From contig NC_087062.1 of assembly GCF_963678635.1 (NCBI RefSeq), forward strand, positions 85,274,890 through 85,338,889: a DNA stretch of 64,000 bases, in the 5' to 3' direction. The DNA is from Symsagittifera roscoffensis. Lineage: Eukaryota > Xenacoelomorpha > Acoela > Convolutidae. The translations under genes were made by a program, and so were the position numbers. This document shows positions 11,101 to 21,620 of the stretch, one piece after another (position 1 is the first letter of the stretch; every line of letters starts with the position of its first letter). Under the pieces are notes generated by a model, which worked only from the letters and a program-made list of their open reading frames with translations, did no database searches and was not told the origin of the DNA.

Positions 11101-12641
11101 CAGAAATTACTAAATATGAGAAATTTTTTAAATTTCTTAGCTTAGTAAAGTAAAAATATAAAATTGTTCAAAAGAAAAAAGTAAATGATGTCTCAAAAAT
11201 CGCAGGAAGAAGTTTTAAGAAATTAGCTATTCGTTTCACTCAAAAAACAACAAGGAAGTCGAAAGTATTATTTTTTATAGACTAAAACGTGAAAAAAAAT
11301 AGCGAGATATCGAAACTAACAATTTCAGACTTCGAAACAACCTGAATATAAATTTCGTTAATCAAAAAATGAAAAATAATTTGGAAGATTTCTGGAACAA
11401 AACAAAAAGGAAAAAGAGAAAAAGATTCTTATTCCCGAATTACGAAAAAACTAACAGAAAGAAATTGAAATTTATGCCGTCAAACATTTAAAAAACCCCG
11501 TCTTTCGTTTCAAAAAAATTCTAAAACTTTTATAAGATATCGGCGATCGATGTAGTTAAGTGGAAGTTCGAGTGATGGATGTTCCATGAAGTTTCATTCA
11601 ATCCCGTTTAGTACTTTCTTTTTGCCAGGATATCTGAGAGAAATTTGAGAGAAGACTTTGATCTTAAACATTATAAAATCTAGATACAATTTAATTCTAT
11701 TTTTTCCGCTAGAGTCTCCGAGGAGTTTTGACGCAAGGTTTTCATCTTTTCGATAATGAAACCTATATACTATTCGACCCTCTTTGTTTTCCATGGGATA
11801 TCTCTGGATAGTTTGACAGCTAATTCTTATCTTTGACATATCTCCCGGGTAGTATGTTAAATCTTCTATTGAATTGATAAAGAAAAATATATAAGAAAAA
11901 ATCTAACTAGGGAAAGAATTTAAAAAACAAAAGAGTATTTGAATCGTGCAATCAAGTGTAATTCATAAGTAATTTTTAATCTTGTTAATGAGGAAATTTT
12001 TCTGACAATTTGTTTTTTTTAAAGATATTTTGATCAACTAAAATACTGCTACGTATTTTTAAAAAAATAGTCATTTACATTCATCCTATGGAGAAGATGT
12101 GATTGTGAATGCCTCAAATAATTGAAAGGAAAATGATCAGTTGACGTGGCAAGGTTTCCCGAAGTTGTTTTTACAGATTACAAAAATTTTGTCGGTACAG
12201 TTGATTCCGATGTTCAAGACGAACAGATCAAGTGGAATTTTTTTGCGTAGGTTATCATAAAGTCTACCCTCAAACTTAGAGAAAAAATGGATAGTTCTAC
12301 AATTTCAAAATGTGTACGACATCGTTTTTTGGTACGATTTAATTATGCAACCAATGACAGAGAATCAGTTAGGACTTGTCAGGTTTCAGGAAGCGTTTGA
12401 GATTATTTGGAATTTAGAGAGTAATTGCCTTGCTATTAAGATAGAACTACCGGTCCCAAGTACGGAAGGAGGAGGGGGGTTGACATCAGCAAGAGCATTG
12501 GGTCCATAAGGACTTCAGTCTGAAAATGTTCTGCTAAGGGCACCGCTCCAAACAACTCATGGAAAGTCAAACAAGCAACAGCCCTCAGTTTGTGCGCCCC
12601 CTAAATAAGGAATGGGGAGGGGTGCTAAGAATCTCAGGGTT
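8186..12641. other. Long gene-free AT-rich stretch with repeat remnants
   Basis: A C run is at about 8451-8465. The motif CTATCATAATTG occurs twice in tandem at 8713-8752. Near 10440-10550 there is a degenerate copy of the GGTCGCCGGTGGGC core seen at 6820-6900. Frames around 9179-9560 overlap on both strands and show no domain. No gene is supported. Confidence 0.45.
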
Positions 12642-12689
12642 TCAACTATTAATTTGAGTAATACTACTATGTACGAGACAAAAAATCCA

Positions 12690-13152
12690 CTTTAGAAAAA
12701 AGTCGCTCAGACAATGCTCGTGGAACGTTAGCACACTAAAAGGAAAACGCCTTGAGATATGCAAAAAAATTTTTAAAAGAAAGATATCGGTGTGCTGTCT
12801 ACAAGAAACTCGTTTCAAAGGAAGCAGCACAAGAAGTTCTGGAGATGGCGACCACAAATTTAAGTTTTTCTGGCAAGGAAACTCAGAAAGCATAATTGGT
12901 GTTGCAATAACCATCAAGGGTCGACTTTTTGAATATGTACTGGAAGTCAGCAGAGTAACGTGTTATGCGCCTAAAACTTGTATTAGGGCATACTTTGTGT
13001 AATGTTGTTTCTGCGTACGCACCACACGCTGGTAGAGATGGTTCGGAAAAATGAAGATTTTTATAGCACGCTAGAAGAAACTATGTTATCTCTACCTTAC
13101 CAAGAGTATAATTTCCTTTATGGTGACTTGAATGGACATATTAATTGGTGAA
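12690..13152 (+). pseudogene. RTE-type LINE endonuclease fragment
   Basis: Reading from about 12705, the frame carries the hallmarks of an apurinic/apyrimidinic-like endonuclease of RTE/BovB LINEs: Trp-Asn-Val near the start, then Cys-Cys-Leu-Gln-Glu-Thr-Arg containing the catalytic Glu. A later piece has Ser-Ala-Tyr-Ala-Pro-His. After a further frame change, Tyr-Gly-Asp-Leu-Asn-Gly-His corresponds to the usual GDFNxHxG motif. At least two frame changes (about 12985 and 13050) separate these blocks, so it is dead. The reverse transcriptase is missing; sequence beyond 13152 is unrelated, so this is a 3'-truncated piece. The upstream GC-richer block (12440-12640) may be its 5' UTR. Confidence 0.75.
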
Positions 13153-13298
13153 ACCTTTAAAAAACTTCACTCTCAAAATTAAAAAGAAATTCAAGTAAAG
13201 GGAACTGCAAAGTTCAACAAAAAAAATGACAATTTTTTTCATGCCAATAAGATGACAATTTTTTCATTGGTCACTGAATTCAACTTCCTTTTTTGCAG

Positions 13299-13562
13299 AT
13301 GGGAAAAGTTGTGTGGAGTTTTTTTTATGCAAGTGTTGCATATCTGGATGTCTTTATGACGTTTTACGCGTTGGGTATGGTGGTAAATTTCACACTAATT
13401 TTCATCTGCTAGCAGATACCTCAAATGCTGCAGTGAGAGATGGCTGCCTGTGTAGCAAAGTTTACTGGAAACCAGGTTTTAACATAGAGATGTACTGTAA
13501 GAGTGAATTTTCATGTTTTCAGTGCTCCCAATACAACGTAATGAAATGGTTGCGTGGGAACG
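13299..13562 (+). CDS. Orphan cysteine-rich exon, phase 1-1
   Basis: An 88-codon open stretch is bounded by a strong acceptor (pyrimidine-rich TTCCTTTTTTGCAG just upstream) and a strong donor (GTAAGA just after 13562). The acceptor leaves two bases before the first full codon and the donor leaves one, so both borders are phase 1. This is typical of exchangeable extracellular modules. The frame encodes ten cysteines, with a Cys-Lys-Cys-Cys cluster near the start and later Cys-x-Cys, Tyr-Cys, Ser-Cys and Gln-Cys, plus aromatic and Gly-rich segments. I do not recognise the fold. No neighbouring exon of the same gene was found, so it may be one exon of a gene with long introns or a relic. It could also be a chance frame, but splice sites plus Cys content argue against that. 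Confidence 0.45.
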
Positions 13563-15480
13563 GTAAGATGTTGCTTCTTTAGTTTCGTTTTCTCTAAGCA
13601 GTCAGTGCATTCTTTCGTCGGTGGCTCAATGATTAACCGTATGGATTGTTCGCCAGTTCTTTTGATAATTTTATTCAATTCAAGGTTTCACTTATCTTGA
13701 AACACACTACCCTTCGAAATATCATTTTTTCAAAGGTTTAGATTGAAAGGTCTTTTTCAGAACTTTCGGATTTTAAAAGTTTTTCATCATCTTCTTACAT
13801 AATCAGACGTTTTCTCATTAAATTTTGAATTGTTTTAATTAAACGTTGCCGAAAACTTCACCAAGTTTTTTTTATCTGTTCCTCTAATTTTTACAAGAAC
13901 GTTCCTTGAAAAGCTTTCGTCTTTTGTTGACGTAATATCAGGAATATTCTGAAAAACGAGGTACTTTTAAGACCTACACAAGTACCACCAATTTCCCCAC
14001 AGAATTGAATTTAACTTCCAAATTTCATGTTAATTGCACTAAGATATCAGTCAGAAATCAAGAAAAAATTGGTAAATACAATGAGTTTTTTAGACAAATC
14101 TGATATGAGGAAAGAAGTTTTTGTCTATTTCACTAGAAGAGAATGGACACTAATGTTCTGGAGAAATAATTCACAATTTTGAAAGAAGTAAATGAAACTA
14201 AATCGAAAATTAAGTTTAGATGTATTTTAACAGGATATCAGTAAAAAAAAGAAACGTTTCAGCATGGTTAGATAATGTCGCCAGCAAATTTTGCAGCTAA
14301 CTGAAGAAATTTTTGTCTCGTCTTTTTCACACATAAATCTTCAAATGGGAAAGCTTCTTCTACTTTCCCTAAGCTTCATTCCAAATTATACAAATGGTCT
14401 TAACGACTTTATCATTTGCATAGAAAGAGAATTTTCATGCCTCTAAGGTATCTGTCAAAGTTGAGATCCACCTATCAAACTGCTTTTAAATGATTAATTA
14501 TATCAGATAAAAGAAAGGCATGTTTTTCAATTTATCGATTGGTTTTCTGTCTTTTTTTATCTTCATATCAACAATCGTATTTTTTGTTTTTGTTTTCTCA
14601 TTGTTAATTTTCGGATCCGCTTAGAAAAGCTTTTCCTCAAACCATTAATTGTTTTTGAAACTTGAATTTTTCTGTTTGTCTTTGGTTTTTGTCTTTCTAA
14701 CATTTTTTTTTCAATTTCCCGATACTTAATTTAAGATAATGGAAGAAAAGATCGTTTTTCGTTTTCTTTGTTGTTCAACTATTTTTTCAACATTTTTTCA
14801 GTTCGAATTTCTGTAGTTAAACATATAGATTGAAATTCAAAATTTGCATTTTTTTACTGTTTATGTATTTTGTTGATGTGTTGGCGTTTTTTGTCTTAAT
14901 ATCAATTTTTCAAATTGATTTCTAATTGCTCATTATCAGATTCTATCAACAAACATTTTTAATAGCAGGTCACAGGGTTCAAATTGAAAGAGCAGAAAAT
15001 TATTTAAGAAATTTTCTTTTTTGTTTTTCTTAATTTTCTGGATACAAGAATTTTCGAAGCCAAAAAAAATAATAATTTTCTCAAAAATTACTGGAAAATT
15101 ACAAATTTTATTTTAAAAAGCTGTTTCTTACTGCAATTGTTTGCGATAGAATAAAAAAAATTGATAAACAAGTTCGACAAATTTTCAAGGGACAATGTAC
15201 ACTATGTGATGCAAGCTATGATTATTTGAGGTAACATGTTTTTACAGATCAAAAAACAATTTTTAACATTTTTCAATAATTTTTCACAAACAGAAAAGTT
15301 TTCAGTCAGCCACAGTTTCATCTGCTAGTTTTAATCGAAAAAATAACAACAATTTAACAAATTCGTGCAGTAATCCAGAATTAGTAAACATATAGTTTTT
15401 AACTTCAAAATGAGTTCTTTAAAGACTAGCACCTAAAAAGTGACCTGTTTGAAGTTTCGGTCCAGCTCAAAAATTATCCT
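13563..15480. other. T-rich stretch without a recognisable gene
   Basis: Long T and A tracts dominate. No frame longer than a few dozen codons shows coding character on either strand, and no strong inverted repeat was noticed. Confidence 0.45.
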
Positions 15481-15499
15481 TTTTGTTTAATTCGTGTAA

Positions 15500-15895
15500 A
15501 TGCAATTTTTATTTAGGGATTATCCAATCAGATTTGTTCAAATAACACATTTTGCTGAGCTTCAATGAATATGTAGCTGACTTCATAACTTTTGGCAACA
15601 TATTCACTCTTAGCCAAACGTTTTGAAGTTCATTCGAATATTTGGTGAGAGGGTGGCTCGAAACGATTGCTGAACTTTCATTCTTTTTCGCACATAAGAA
15701 TCGAATTTGTATCTGTTGCAAAATTCACAGACGTAAAAAATTTTTTGCATTTTTTTTCCAATTATATCAGTTTTCAAGTGAAAAACTTTTTCATCGACTT
15801 CTAACGGCAGTTGGAACATTCAGTGCTTTGCCCAGATACAAGAAGTCTTGTTAACATTATGCGAGCTGTAGACGTGTTTTTGTCAGGAGACCTGA
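15500..15895 (+). repeat. Dispersed repeat D, unit I
   Basis: Shares, in order, an ATCCAATCAGA-type block, GCTCGAAACGATT, a CGCACATAAGAAT block, TTTTTCATCGACT, GGCAGT-GGAACATTC and AAGTCTTGTTAACA with the units at about 16140-16484 and 18590-18855. Looser relatives occur near 23000-23200, 38640-38720 (inverted) and 39650-39890. Confidence 0.7.
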
Positions 15896-15904
15896 TTGTT
15901 TTTG

Positions 15905-16078
15905 TCTAGGAACAAAAATTCTAATATGAGTGCAGGAGGATTGCTTTGAAACAATGAAAACCTCGATCGATTTTTAATTTGATCTGCTAAAATTGAGCTA
16001 TCCCGAAACCCTGTAAAAATCTGGTTTAAGACAAAATTTTCTTCGACAGAGGCAAAAACTTGGGTTTTTGTAAGTTTT
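15905..16078 (+). repeat. Interspersed repeat E, copy 1
   Basis: Starts AATTCTAATATGAGTG and includes GATTGCTTTGAAACAAT and GCTATCCCGAAACCCT. The same blocks appear in the same order at 19355-19515. Confidence 0.75.
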
Positions 16079-16139
16079 TGAACGCAAACCTTTTTGAAAT
16101 TTCAGCTAAGATAAAAAAAAAACACTTTAAAAAAACACT

Positions 16140-16484
16140 CTTAATTTCCTTTTAATGCAATTTTCATTTAGGCTCTAGCCAATCAGACTCGTTCAAACAA
16201 CTCACTTTGTTTAACGTCATTGAACATATTGCTGACTTGCTCGTGGCTCGAAACGATATGGCTCGAAACGATATTGCTCGAAACGATTACTCAGCTTTCT
16301 TTCCTTTTCGCGCATAAAAATTGAAATGCATGTGTTGCCAAATTCACATACGTAAATTTTTTCATCGACTCTTAACGGTAGTTGGAACCTTCAGGGTTTT
16401 TCCTTGATACGATTAGTCTTGTTAACATTATGCGAGTTAATATACTTACTTTTGTCAATGAACCCGATTATTTTTAGGGACCCG
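16140..16484 (+). repeat. Dispersed repeat D, unit II (interrupted by BEL/Pao element)
   Basis: Same block order as unit I. It runs into GGGACCCG, where the retroelement is inserted; its continuation (TCTATCATAG and onward) resumes at 18522 after the target duplication. Confidence 0.7.
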
Positions 16485-16640
16485 TGTAGTTGACTTGTCA
16501 CTTTACGTCAAAACATGAGTCCAAGAGTCAACTTTCTTAGTTCTGTTTTTTTTCGACTGTCTATATCAAAGAGGTTACAATTGTTTGATCACAGTGACTT
16601 TTGATTTACAAAGATTGCGAAAAATGTTGCTTCGGTAACA
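16485..16640 (-). repeat. BEL/Pao LTR, left copy (3' LTR of minus-strand element)
   Basis: Begins TGTAGTTGAC and ends GGTAACA, so it is bounded by TG and CA. It is highly similar to 18355-18516. The adjoining internal sequence reads purine-rich on the minus strand, as expected of a polypurine tract. Confidence 0.8.
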
Positions 16641-16649
16641 TACTCCCGG

Positions 16650-17370
16650 GTAGCCGAATTGTCTGAAACGGCGCAAAAGGCTTTGCGAAAAAAATCAGAA
16701 AACATTAACAAGAGCGGTTGCGGGGCGGTTGAAGGTGCCGTGATCATTTCACACGGTCAAAACTCGTGTAATGCCATCTCTTCCTGGCTGTTCCTCCACC
16801 ACATGTCCAATCGGCCATATACCTCGCGGCGTGAGATCTTTGAGTACCCACACTATGTCTCCAACCTTCAATGGTGGCTGAATTTCATTCCACTTCGGGC
16901 GTTTCATTAGTGAAGGTAGGTACTCCTTCTTCAACCGCTTTCACTGGTGATTCATCATCTGTTGAACTTTGGGTCCATTTATTGTAAGTTAATGGCATGC
17001 TGTCGTCGATAGTCCTGGTGGAAGGCTGCTGAAAGGTCGTTGAATGAGAAAGTGATTTTGTGTCCAGAATCACTACTCCAGTATTAGTGAACGTGAAAAG
17101 ATGATTTTCGTCGGGGTATCGCTTAAGTTTTAATGGTGCCTTGATGGGCTGGATGTTGTTTGCTTTGTATCTTCGACACATGAAACAGTGATAAGCGACT
17201 GTACGAAGAGCTTGTCGTAACCCAATGATGGGGTAACGATGCTGCACGAACAATTTGTCTTTGATGCATGTAAATTTGGTGCGCATGCTGTAGATAGAGT
17301 TTAACTGTTGGATGAGTTGCTATTAGGATCAGCGGGTGACAAGATTCAAGTTCCATTGTTGGGGGAAAAT
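16650..17370 (-). pseudogene. BEL/Pao integrase remnant
   Basis: On the minus strand, one frame (from about 17356) carries the His-rich start of the H2C2 zinc motif. A second frame (from 17286) carries the Cys-x-x-Cys half (Cys-Phe-Met-Cys-Arg-Arg) and then a degenerate core. A third frame (16934-16749) carries the C-terminal domain with Val-Gly-Asp-Ile-Val-Trp-Val and the Trp-Pro-Ile-Gly-x-Val motif typical of Pao integrase ends. An in-frame stop and the Arg-Pro ending follow near 16720-16750. The frame changes and loss of the catalytic core block mark it as dead. Confidence 0.75.
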
Positions 17371-17428
17371 TCGAGCCTGTTGCGCGAACGAAGCGTACGC
17401 TTTTGGTCTAGGTATAGATTGAATTTAA

Positions 17429-18319
17429 TCAACTGTTCTTCGCATCCAGACGTCGCTTCTGTTGTAGATGTTTGATCGTTTCACTGTAAGATTTTCGCTG
17501 TTCTGATTTGATGATATAATTTCTCGCTTGTTCTATATCGTTACTAGTTGAATGTTGTCGTTCTTTTCGATTTTTGCTTTCAGAGTCTTGGTCTTTTGCC
17601 CATGATGAGCTCAGTTTTTTGAAAAAACTGAAAATTGCGGTGATGGTGATCAAAAGTTTATTCCACGCGGAAAAACGACCAATGTCAAAGACTGGAGGAC
17701 CTGAAAACGGTGGCTGTGATGCACACACTGAGGCAAATATTGAGATGCTTTTAGTGTCTATTACGGAAGACTTCAGTGGCCATTGAGATGATTGTGACAC
17801 CAGAAAGGCTGGGGCTGCTAACCTTTTGGATTCGATGTCAGTAGGTTTTAATCCTCTAGTGCCGTGATCAGCAGGGTTCAGATGAGTCGGTATATGGTAC
17901 CAGTTATTGTTTCCTTGAGTAGCGTTTATTTCGGATAGACGATCTGACACAAAACTCTTCTGTTTTTTCTTCGAGTTTATCCAGTCAATTACTGTTTGAC
18001 TGTCTGTCCACGTGTGTATGTCAGGATCAGCGTTAAGCTGGAGTTGTACTTTAGCAAATTCATTGAGTCGAAATCCAATAGTTGCTGCTTCAAGCTCTAA
18101 TTTTGGAATACTCAGCTGCTTAATTGGAGCTATTTTGCTCTTACCTATTACATAGTGAGTTCCCAATTGGTTTTCTGGTTGATTTTCGACGCTGCCGCAT
18201 ATGACTGCTGACATTCCTATCAAGGAAGCATTCGTGAACGTATGAAGTTGAACATTATCCTGTGTTGTTAATTGACGTTTGAGAAGTGTTCGAGGAAGAC
18301 TGATTGGTTTTATTGACAC
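17429..18319 (-). pseudogene. BEL/Pao RNase H region of pol
   Basis: A 296-codon frame is open. It shows Phe-Thr-Asn-Ala-Ser (residues 28-32), Lys-Leu-Glu-Leu-Glu with the second catalytic acidic position (72-76), Trp-Thr-Asp-Ser (104-107), a Phe-Val-x-Asp-Arg block and Asn-Pro-Ala-Asp near 148-151. These are the ordered landmarks of the Pao-type RNase H region. The first catalytic Asp, normally in F-x-D-A-S, is Asn here, so nuclease activity would be lost. Upstream protease and reverse transcriptase are deleted; the reading frame starts next to the 5' LTR. Confidence 0.85.
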
Positions 18320-18354
18320 AAAGAGGTTTAGCAGCTTTTTTAGTTCTTTTTGAC

Positions 18355-18516
18355 TTTAGTTGACTTGTCATTTTACGTCAAAACGTGGCTCCAACAGTCA
18401 ACTTTTTTTAGTTCTGGTTTGTTTCGGCAGTGTCTATATCAAAGAGGTTACAATTGTTTGATCACAGTGACTTTTGATTCACAAAGATTGGGAAAAATGT
18501 AGTTGCTTCGGCAACA
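18355..18516 (-). repeat. BEL/Pao LTR, right copy (5' LTR of minus-strand element)
   Basis: Matches the left LTR nearly base for base from TAGTTGACTTGTCA to CTTCGGCAACA. The inner end reads TTTAG rather than TGTAG, suggesting the internal deletion or a mutation touched this edge. No clear primer-binding site follows it. Confidence 0.75.
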
Positions 18517-18589
18517 ACCCGTCTATCATAGTAGTACCAAGAAACCCTTTAAATCAAAGGAATGAGGGTATCTCGAAATGATTATGACC

Positions 18590-18858
18590 AAACTTTCCGC
18601 CCCTTTTGCGCATAAGAATTCAATATGTATCTGTTGCCAACCTCGTCATTGTAAAAAAAAATTTGTCAGATTTTTTTTCAATTATTTCATCAATTTTTGA
18701 CTGAAAACTTTTTCATCGACTTTAAACGGCAGTCGGAACATGCCAGGCTTTGCCCGGATACGAGAAGTCTTGTTAACAATATTCCAGCTGCATACAAATT
18801 TTTGTCAATAGTTATTTTTAGGGACCCGTCTAATATAGTACTACCAAAAACCCACCAC
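18590..18858 (+). repeat. Dispersed repeat D, unit III with intact target site
   Basis: Repeats the block order of units I and II and ends with TTTTTAGGGACCCGTCTAA uninterrupted. This is the paralogous empty site for the BEL/Pao insertion. Confidence 0.7.
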
Positions 18859-19354
18859 TAGTTAAAAAAAAATTCGTGTAATTGTTGCTTCGGTTTAATG
18901 GAAAAGTGCAACTACATTTATGCGCAGTAGCTTTTTGGCTATCCGAGATCACTAATCGGATCAACAGTGGAATGTTAAGAAGTTCCCCTAGCCACATATA
19001 ATTTTTAAAATTGATTATTCATAAAACATTCAGTTCAAAAAGCCGGCAGAATATACTTCTACTGATAAATTTTCTCATGGAATGAGCACTGAGACCAGTA
19101 AAAAAATTGAAACTTTTATTGATAATTGTTTTTTGATATATTTCATATATTTGTTATTTAATAAGACCAATTTGCTCAGCCCTCAAAGTTAATTTCTGAA
19201 TAACCCGTATTATATCGCCCCTAAATTGATTTGGCGGGAACTTGTACAGGCGATCCCAAGAAGTTTTGGGCTCCCTTGGAATGATTTTGATTTCGGCTAT
19301 CCGTTTATTTGTTTCCGTCGCACGACGCCGTCAATTAAATGCCACAAAATACAA

Positions 19355-19515
19355 CAATTCTAATATGAGTGGAGGGAGATTGCTTTGAAACAATCAAAAC
19401 CTCGATTGATTTTTTTCGATCGGCTAAAATTAAGCTATCCCGAAACCCTATAAAAATCTTTTTTTTTTCAAAATTTTCCGCAACAGGCAAAAAATAGCGG
19501 TTTTGTAAAATTGTT
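19355..19515 (+). repeat. Interspersed repeat E, copy 2
   Basis: Same ordered blocks as 15905-16078, with an expanded T run in the middle. Confidence 0.7.
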
Positions 19516-19817
19516 GGACGAGAGCTCCCCGTGCCCTTCTCGAGACATTTTTCATTTGCTGTTGTTTTTTTTAAACTAGATGGTGCCCAAAATTTTACCT
19601 CAAAAGCGATAATTTTTGGCTTTTTAGTCAATCAAAAAATACACCAAAAACACCGCATTGATTTCTGACATAATCACACCAAAGTGGGCCTCTAATGTAG
19701 CCCAACAAAATGTAAAAAGATTACAATCTTTTGATTTTTTTATAAATGAAATTATTTCAATTTAGATGTCAAAAAGTTAAATTTTATATATAAAATACCA
19801 AATTTTTGTTTAAAAAT

Positions 19818-19998
19818 ATTGTTAAAATGTTTTGCGCAATTTTTGAAAATTATTAGCTCCTTTGAATTTGTTGGAACACAAATGAGACTCATTTTCTGCC
19901 GTTATCCCAGAGTCTAGCGACAAAACTGACGTAGAAGGGGAACCACCTTTTTCAATGATAGCTTCTTCGTGCTGGTGACGACTCCTCCTCTCTGGATA
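19818..19998 (-). other. Possible exon-like frame on the minus strand
   Basis: About 60 codons are open on the minus strand after an acceptor-like CTGTTAG, ending in TAA at about 19818. The stretch is GC-richer than its surroundings and encodes a basic then Glu/Ser/Thr-rich segment. There is no domain and no confirmed partner exon. It adjoins an inverted copy of the family-5 core (20000-20075), so it may be repeat-derived. Confidence 0.2.
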
Positions 19999-20659
19999 AC
20001 ACTAACAGCAATGTTTTGACCGCCGCATTTGCACCAATGTTTTGCGAGCCTACCAACAGAGCCTGTTGTTGCTCTGGTTGACATAAACCGAGAGTTGAAA
20101 ATTGTTTAAAATGTCGACTTAGTATTCTTTGACCAATTAAATTTAGTTTTAACCTTATGTGTTTGCTTTTTTGGCTTGGGATCTATGAATACCCAACGCT
20201 TGAAGTGCTTTCGGCCTGTTGTCCACGGCAGAAAAACATGACTCTGTATTTTTACAAGCAATTTTTATTTTTTTGCCCATCAATCGGGGAGTCTTTTTCG
20301 AAAAACTACCCCATTGACGAAAAACGGATGAGTCTTGCACAAAATTGAAATTTGAGTAAAAATGAGCTGATAAATTGCTGAGCTTGAATCAATATTTTAA
20401 AATGCCCATAAGTTTTGCATTGAATTCATTTTGCGATATCTTACGTAAGACAATATTGTAATTGCTTACGCTGTTATCTATCCTCTCCGTGGTTTTTCTA
20501 CCTTTAGAAAATGTAGAAAAAATATTAAATTTTCTTAATCTGAAGTTTGACAGTTTTTTTATTTTAATTTCTCAGGAAAGACTACTGTGGTCGGAACGTT
20601 CTGAAAACTGCAAAACTGTTTATTTAATATTTTTGTTCCAGTTAGCAAAACAGCCAAAA

Positions 20660-20952
20660 ATGCTTCCTGGCAACAATTCAATAGCGAATTCAGTTCCTAA
20701 AGAAGATTCTATGTCAGTCCACAACACAACTGTCACGAACCACTTGGACCAACTAAGGTCACGTGAAAACCGAAAATTAGTACCTTCAGAGCAAATGCGA
20801 AAGGATGGTTTCGAAGTTTTAACAGTGAAGAGTTCTTCCGAAAGCCTCTCGTCAAAATTAGCTCCTCTGAGTCAACGCCCTATTTGTCAACTCAATCTGA
20901 GCCAACCAAATGTCAACTCATTCAATAAGCAGATCTTAGTTACGCAACCCTG
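20660..20952 (+). CDS. Unknown multi-exon gene, exon 1 (first ATG)
   Basis: The ATG at 20660 follows an acceptor-like TTTTTGTTCCAG (ending 20641) and opens a frame that runs to a donor-like CCCTG|GTTAGA. The frame is Ser/Asn-rich, includes an Asp-Gln-Leu-Arg-Ser-Arg-Glu basic/acidic block and several Ser runs, and looks disordered. It ends in phase 2. It joins 21376-21620, 24176-24353, 24828-25197 and 26240-26470; all four introns are GT-AG and phase-compatible, giving 439 codons without a stop. I do not recognise the protein. If the first exon has upstream coding parts, the start may lie further 5', because the frame is open back to about 20462. Confidence 0.6.
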
Positions 20953-21375
20953 GTTAGAATCAATCATAGTTTTCTCAGAATTACAAACACAGATTTCAAA
21001 TACAAATTTGATACTAATTTTGAAGGGGAGCGCACGCCAAAAAACGGCATTTTCGACGGTTTTTCTTCAAAAAAATTGCCTGTGATGAAAATTTTTGGTC
21101 GAAGTAGGGTCTTTATAGTGTTCTGGGAGCGCTCTGAAAACTAATTTGGTCGACCTAAAAAAAGGTCGACAAAATGTTCTAAAATTTTTTGAAATGCTAC
21201 CCCCCTTCCTCCTCCCCCCCCCCCTTTGAAAAATTCCTGGATCCGTCCCTGATTTAAATTAAACTTTTAAATGACAAGTATTATCCCGGGTACGGATTTT
21301 GCACTGAATTTTACGGTTGTTTCGTGCCTATTTTTTATGGCTGATTCTTAAAACAATCTTGCTACTTACTCATAG
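20953..21375 (+). other. Intron 1 of the unknown gene, with a hAT-like element
   Basis: Begins GTTAGA and ends CATAG. Contains a copy of the hAT-like element family (about 21020-21252). Confidence 0.5.
21020..21252. repeat. hAT-like non-autonomous element fragment (copy 2)
   Basis: Matches 7235-7493 across an AAATTTGATACTAAT-like start, a GGTCGACC centre and a terminal GGATCCGTCCCTG. Pyrimidine runs near 21200-21225 are expanded relative to copy 1. Confidence 0.5.
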
Positions 21376-21620
21376 GACCAGTTCTCAATGCCAACAAAGC
21401 TCATCAAATCAAAATACCCGATTCCATCAGGAAGATGGTTTCTCGCCCTTGGATTTGAGAAGAAGTTTGTCTGAGAATTCTGGCGGACAATGTGACTTCC
21501 GAGATAGAGAATCAATGCCTAGTGTATGCAAGTTTGCTATGAAGAGGACGTCAAATTTCTACGATCAGTCAGATAAGTCAATCAAAACATCTCGATTCTA
21601 CACCTGCGACGAACAAAAAG
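21376..21620 (+). CDS. Unknown multi-exon gene, exon 2
   Basis: Bounded by an acceptor CTTACTCATAG and a donor AAAAAG|GTATTT. The entry phase completes the codon split by exon 1 to give Trp. The 245-nt exon encodes a polar stretch with several Ser-Ser and Gln-Gln pairs and Arg-Arg-Ser-Leu-Ser, a possible basophilic kinase site. It exits in phase 1. Confidence 0.6.

Larger units (their letters stand above)
16485..18516 (-). mobile_element. Internally deleted BEL/Pao LTR retroelement
   Basis: Terminal direct repeats (16485-16640 and 18355-18516) flank pol sequence on the minus strand. The 5-bp direct duplication ACCCG is present at 16480-16484 and 18517-18521, which fixes the ends. Only the RNase H to integrase part of pol remains; gag, protease and most of the reverse transcriptase are absent. 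The total is about 2.0 kb, against several kb for a complete element. It sits inside dispersed repeat D: the uninterrupted site is visible at about 18826-18850. Confidence 0.85.
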
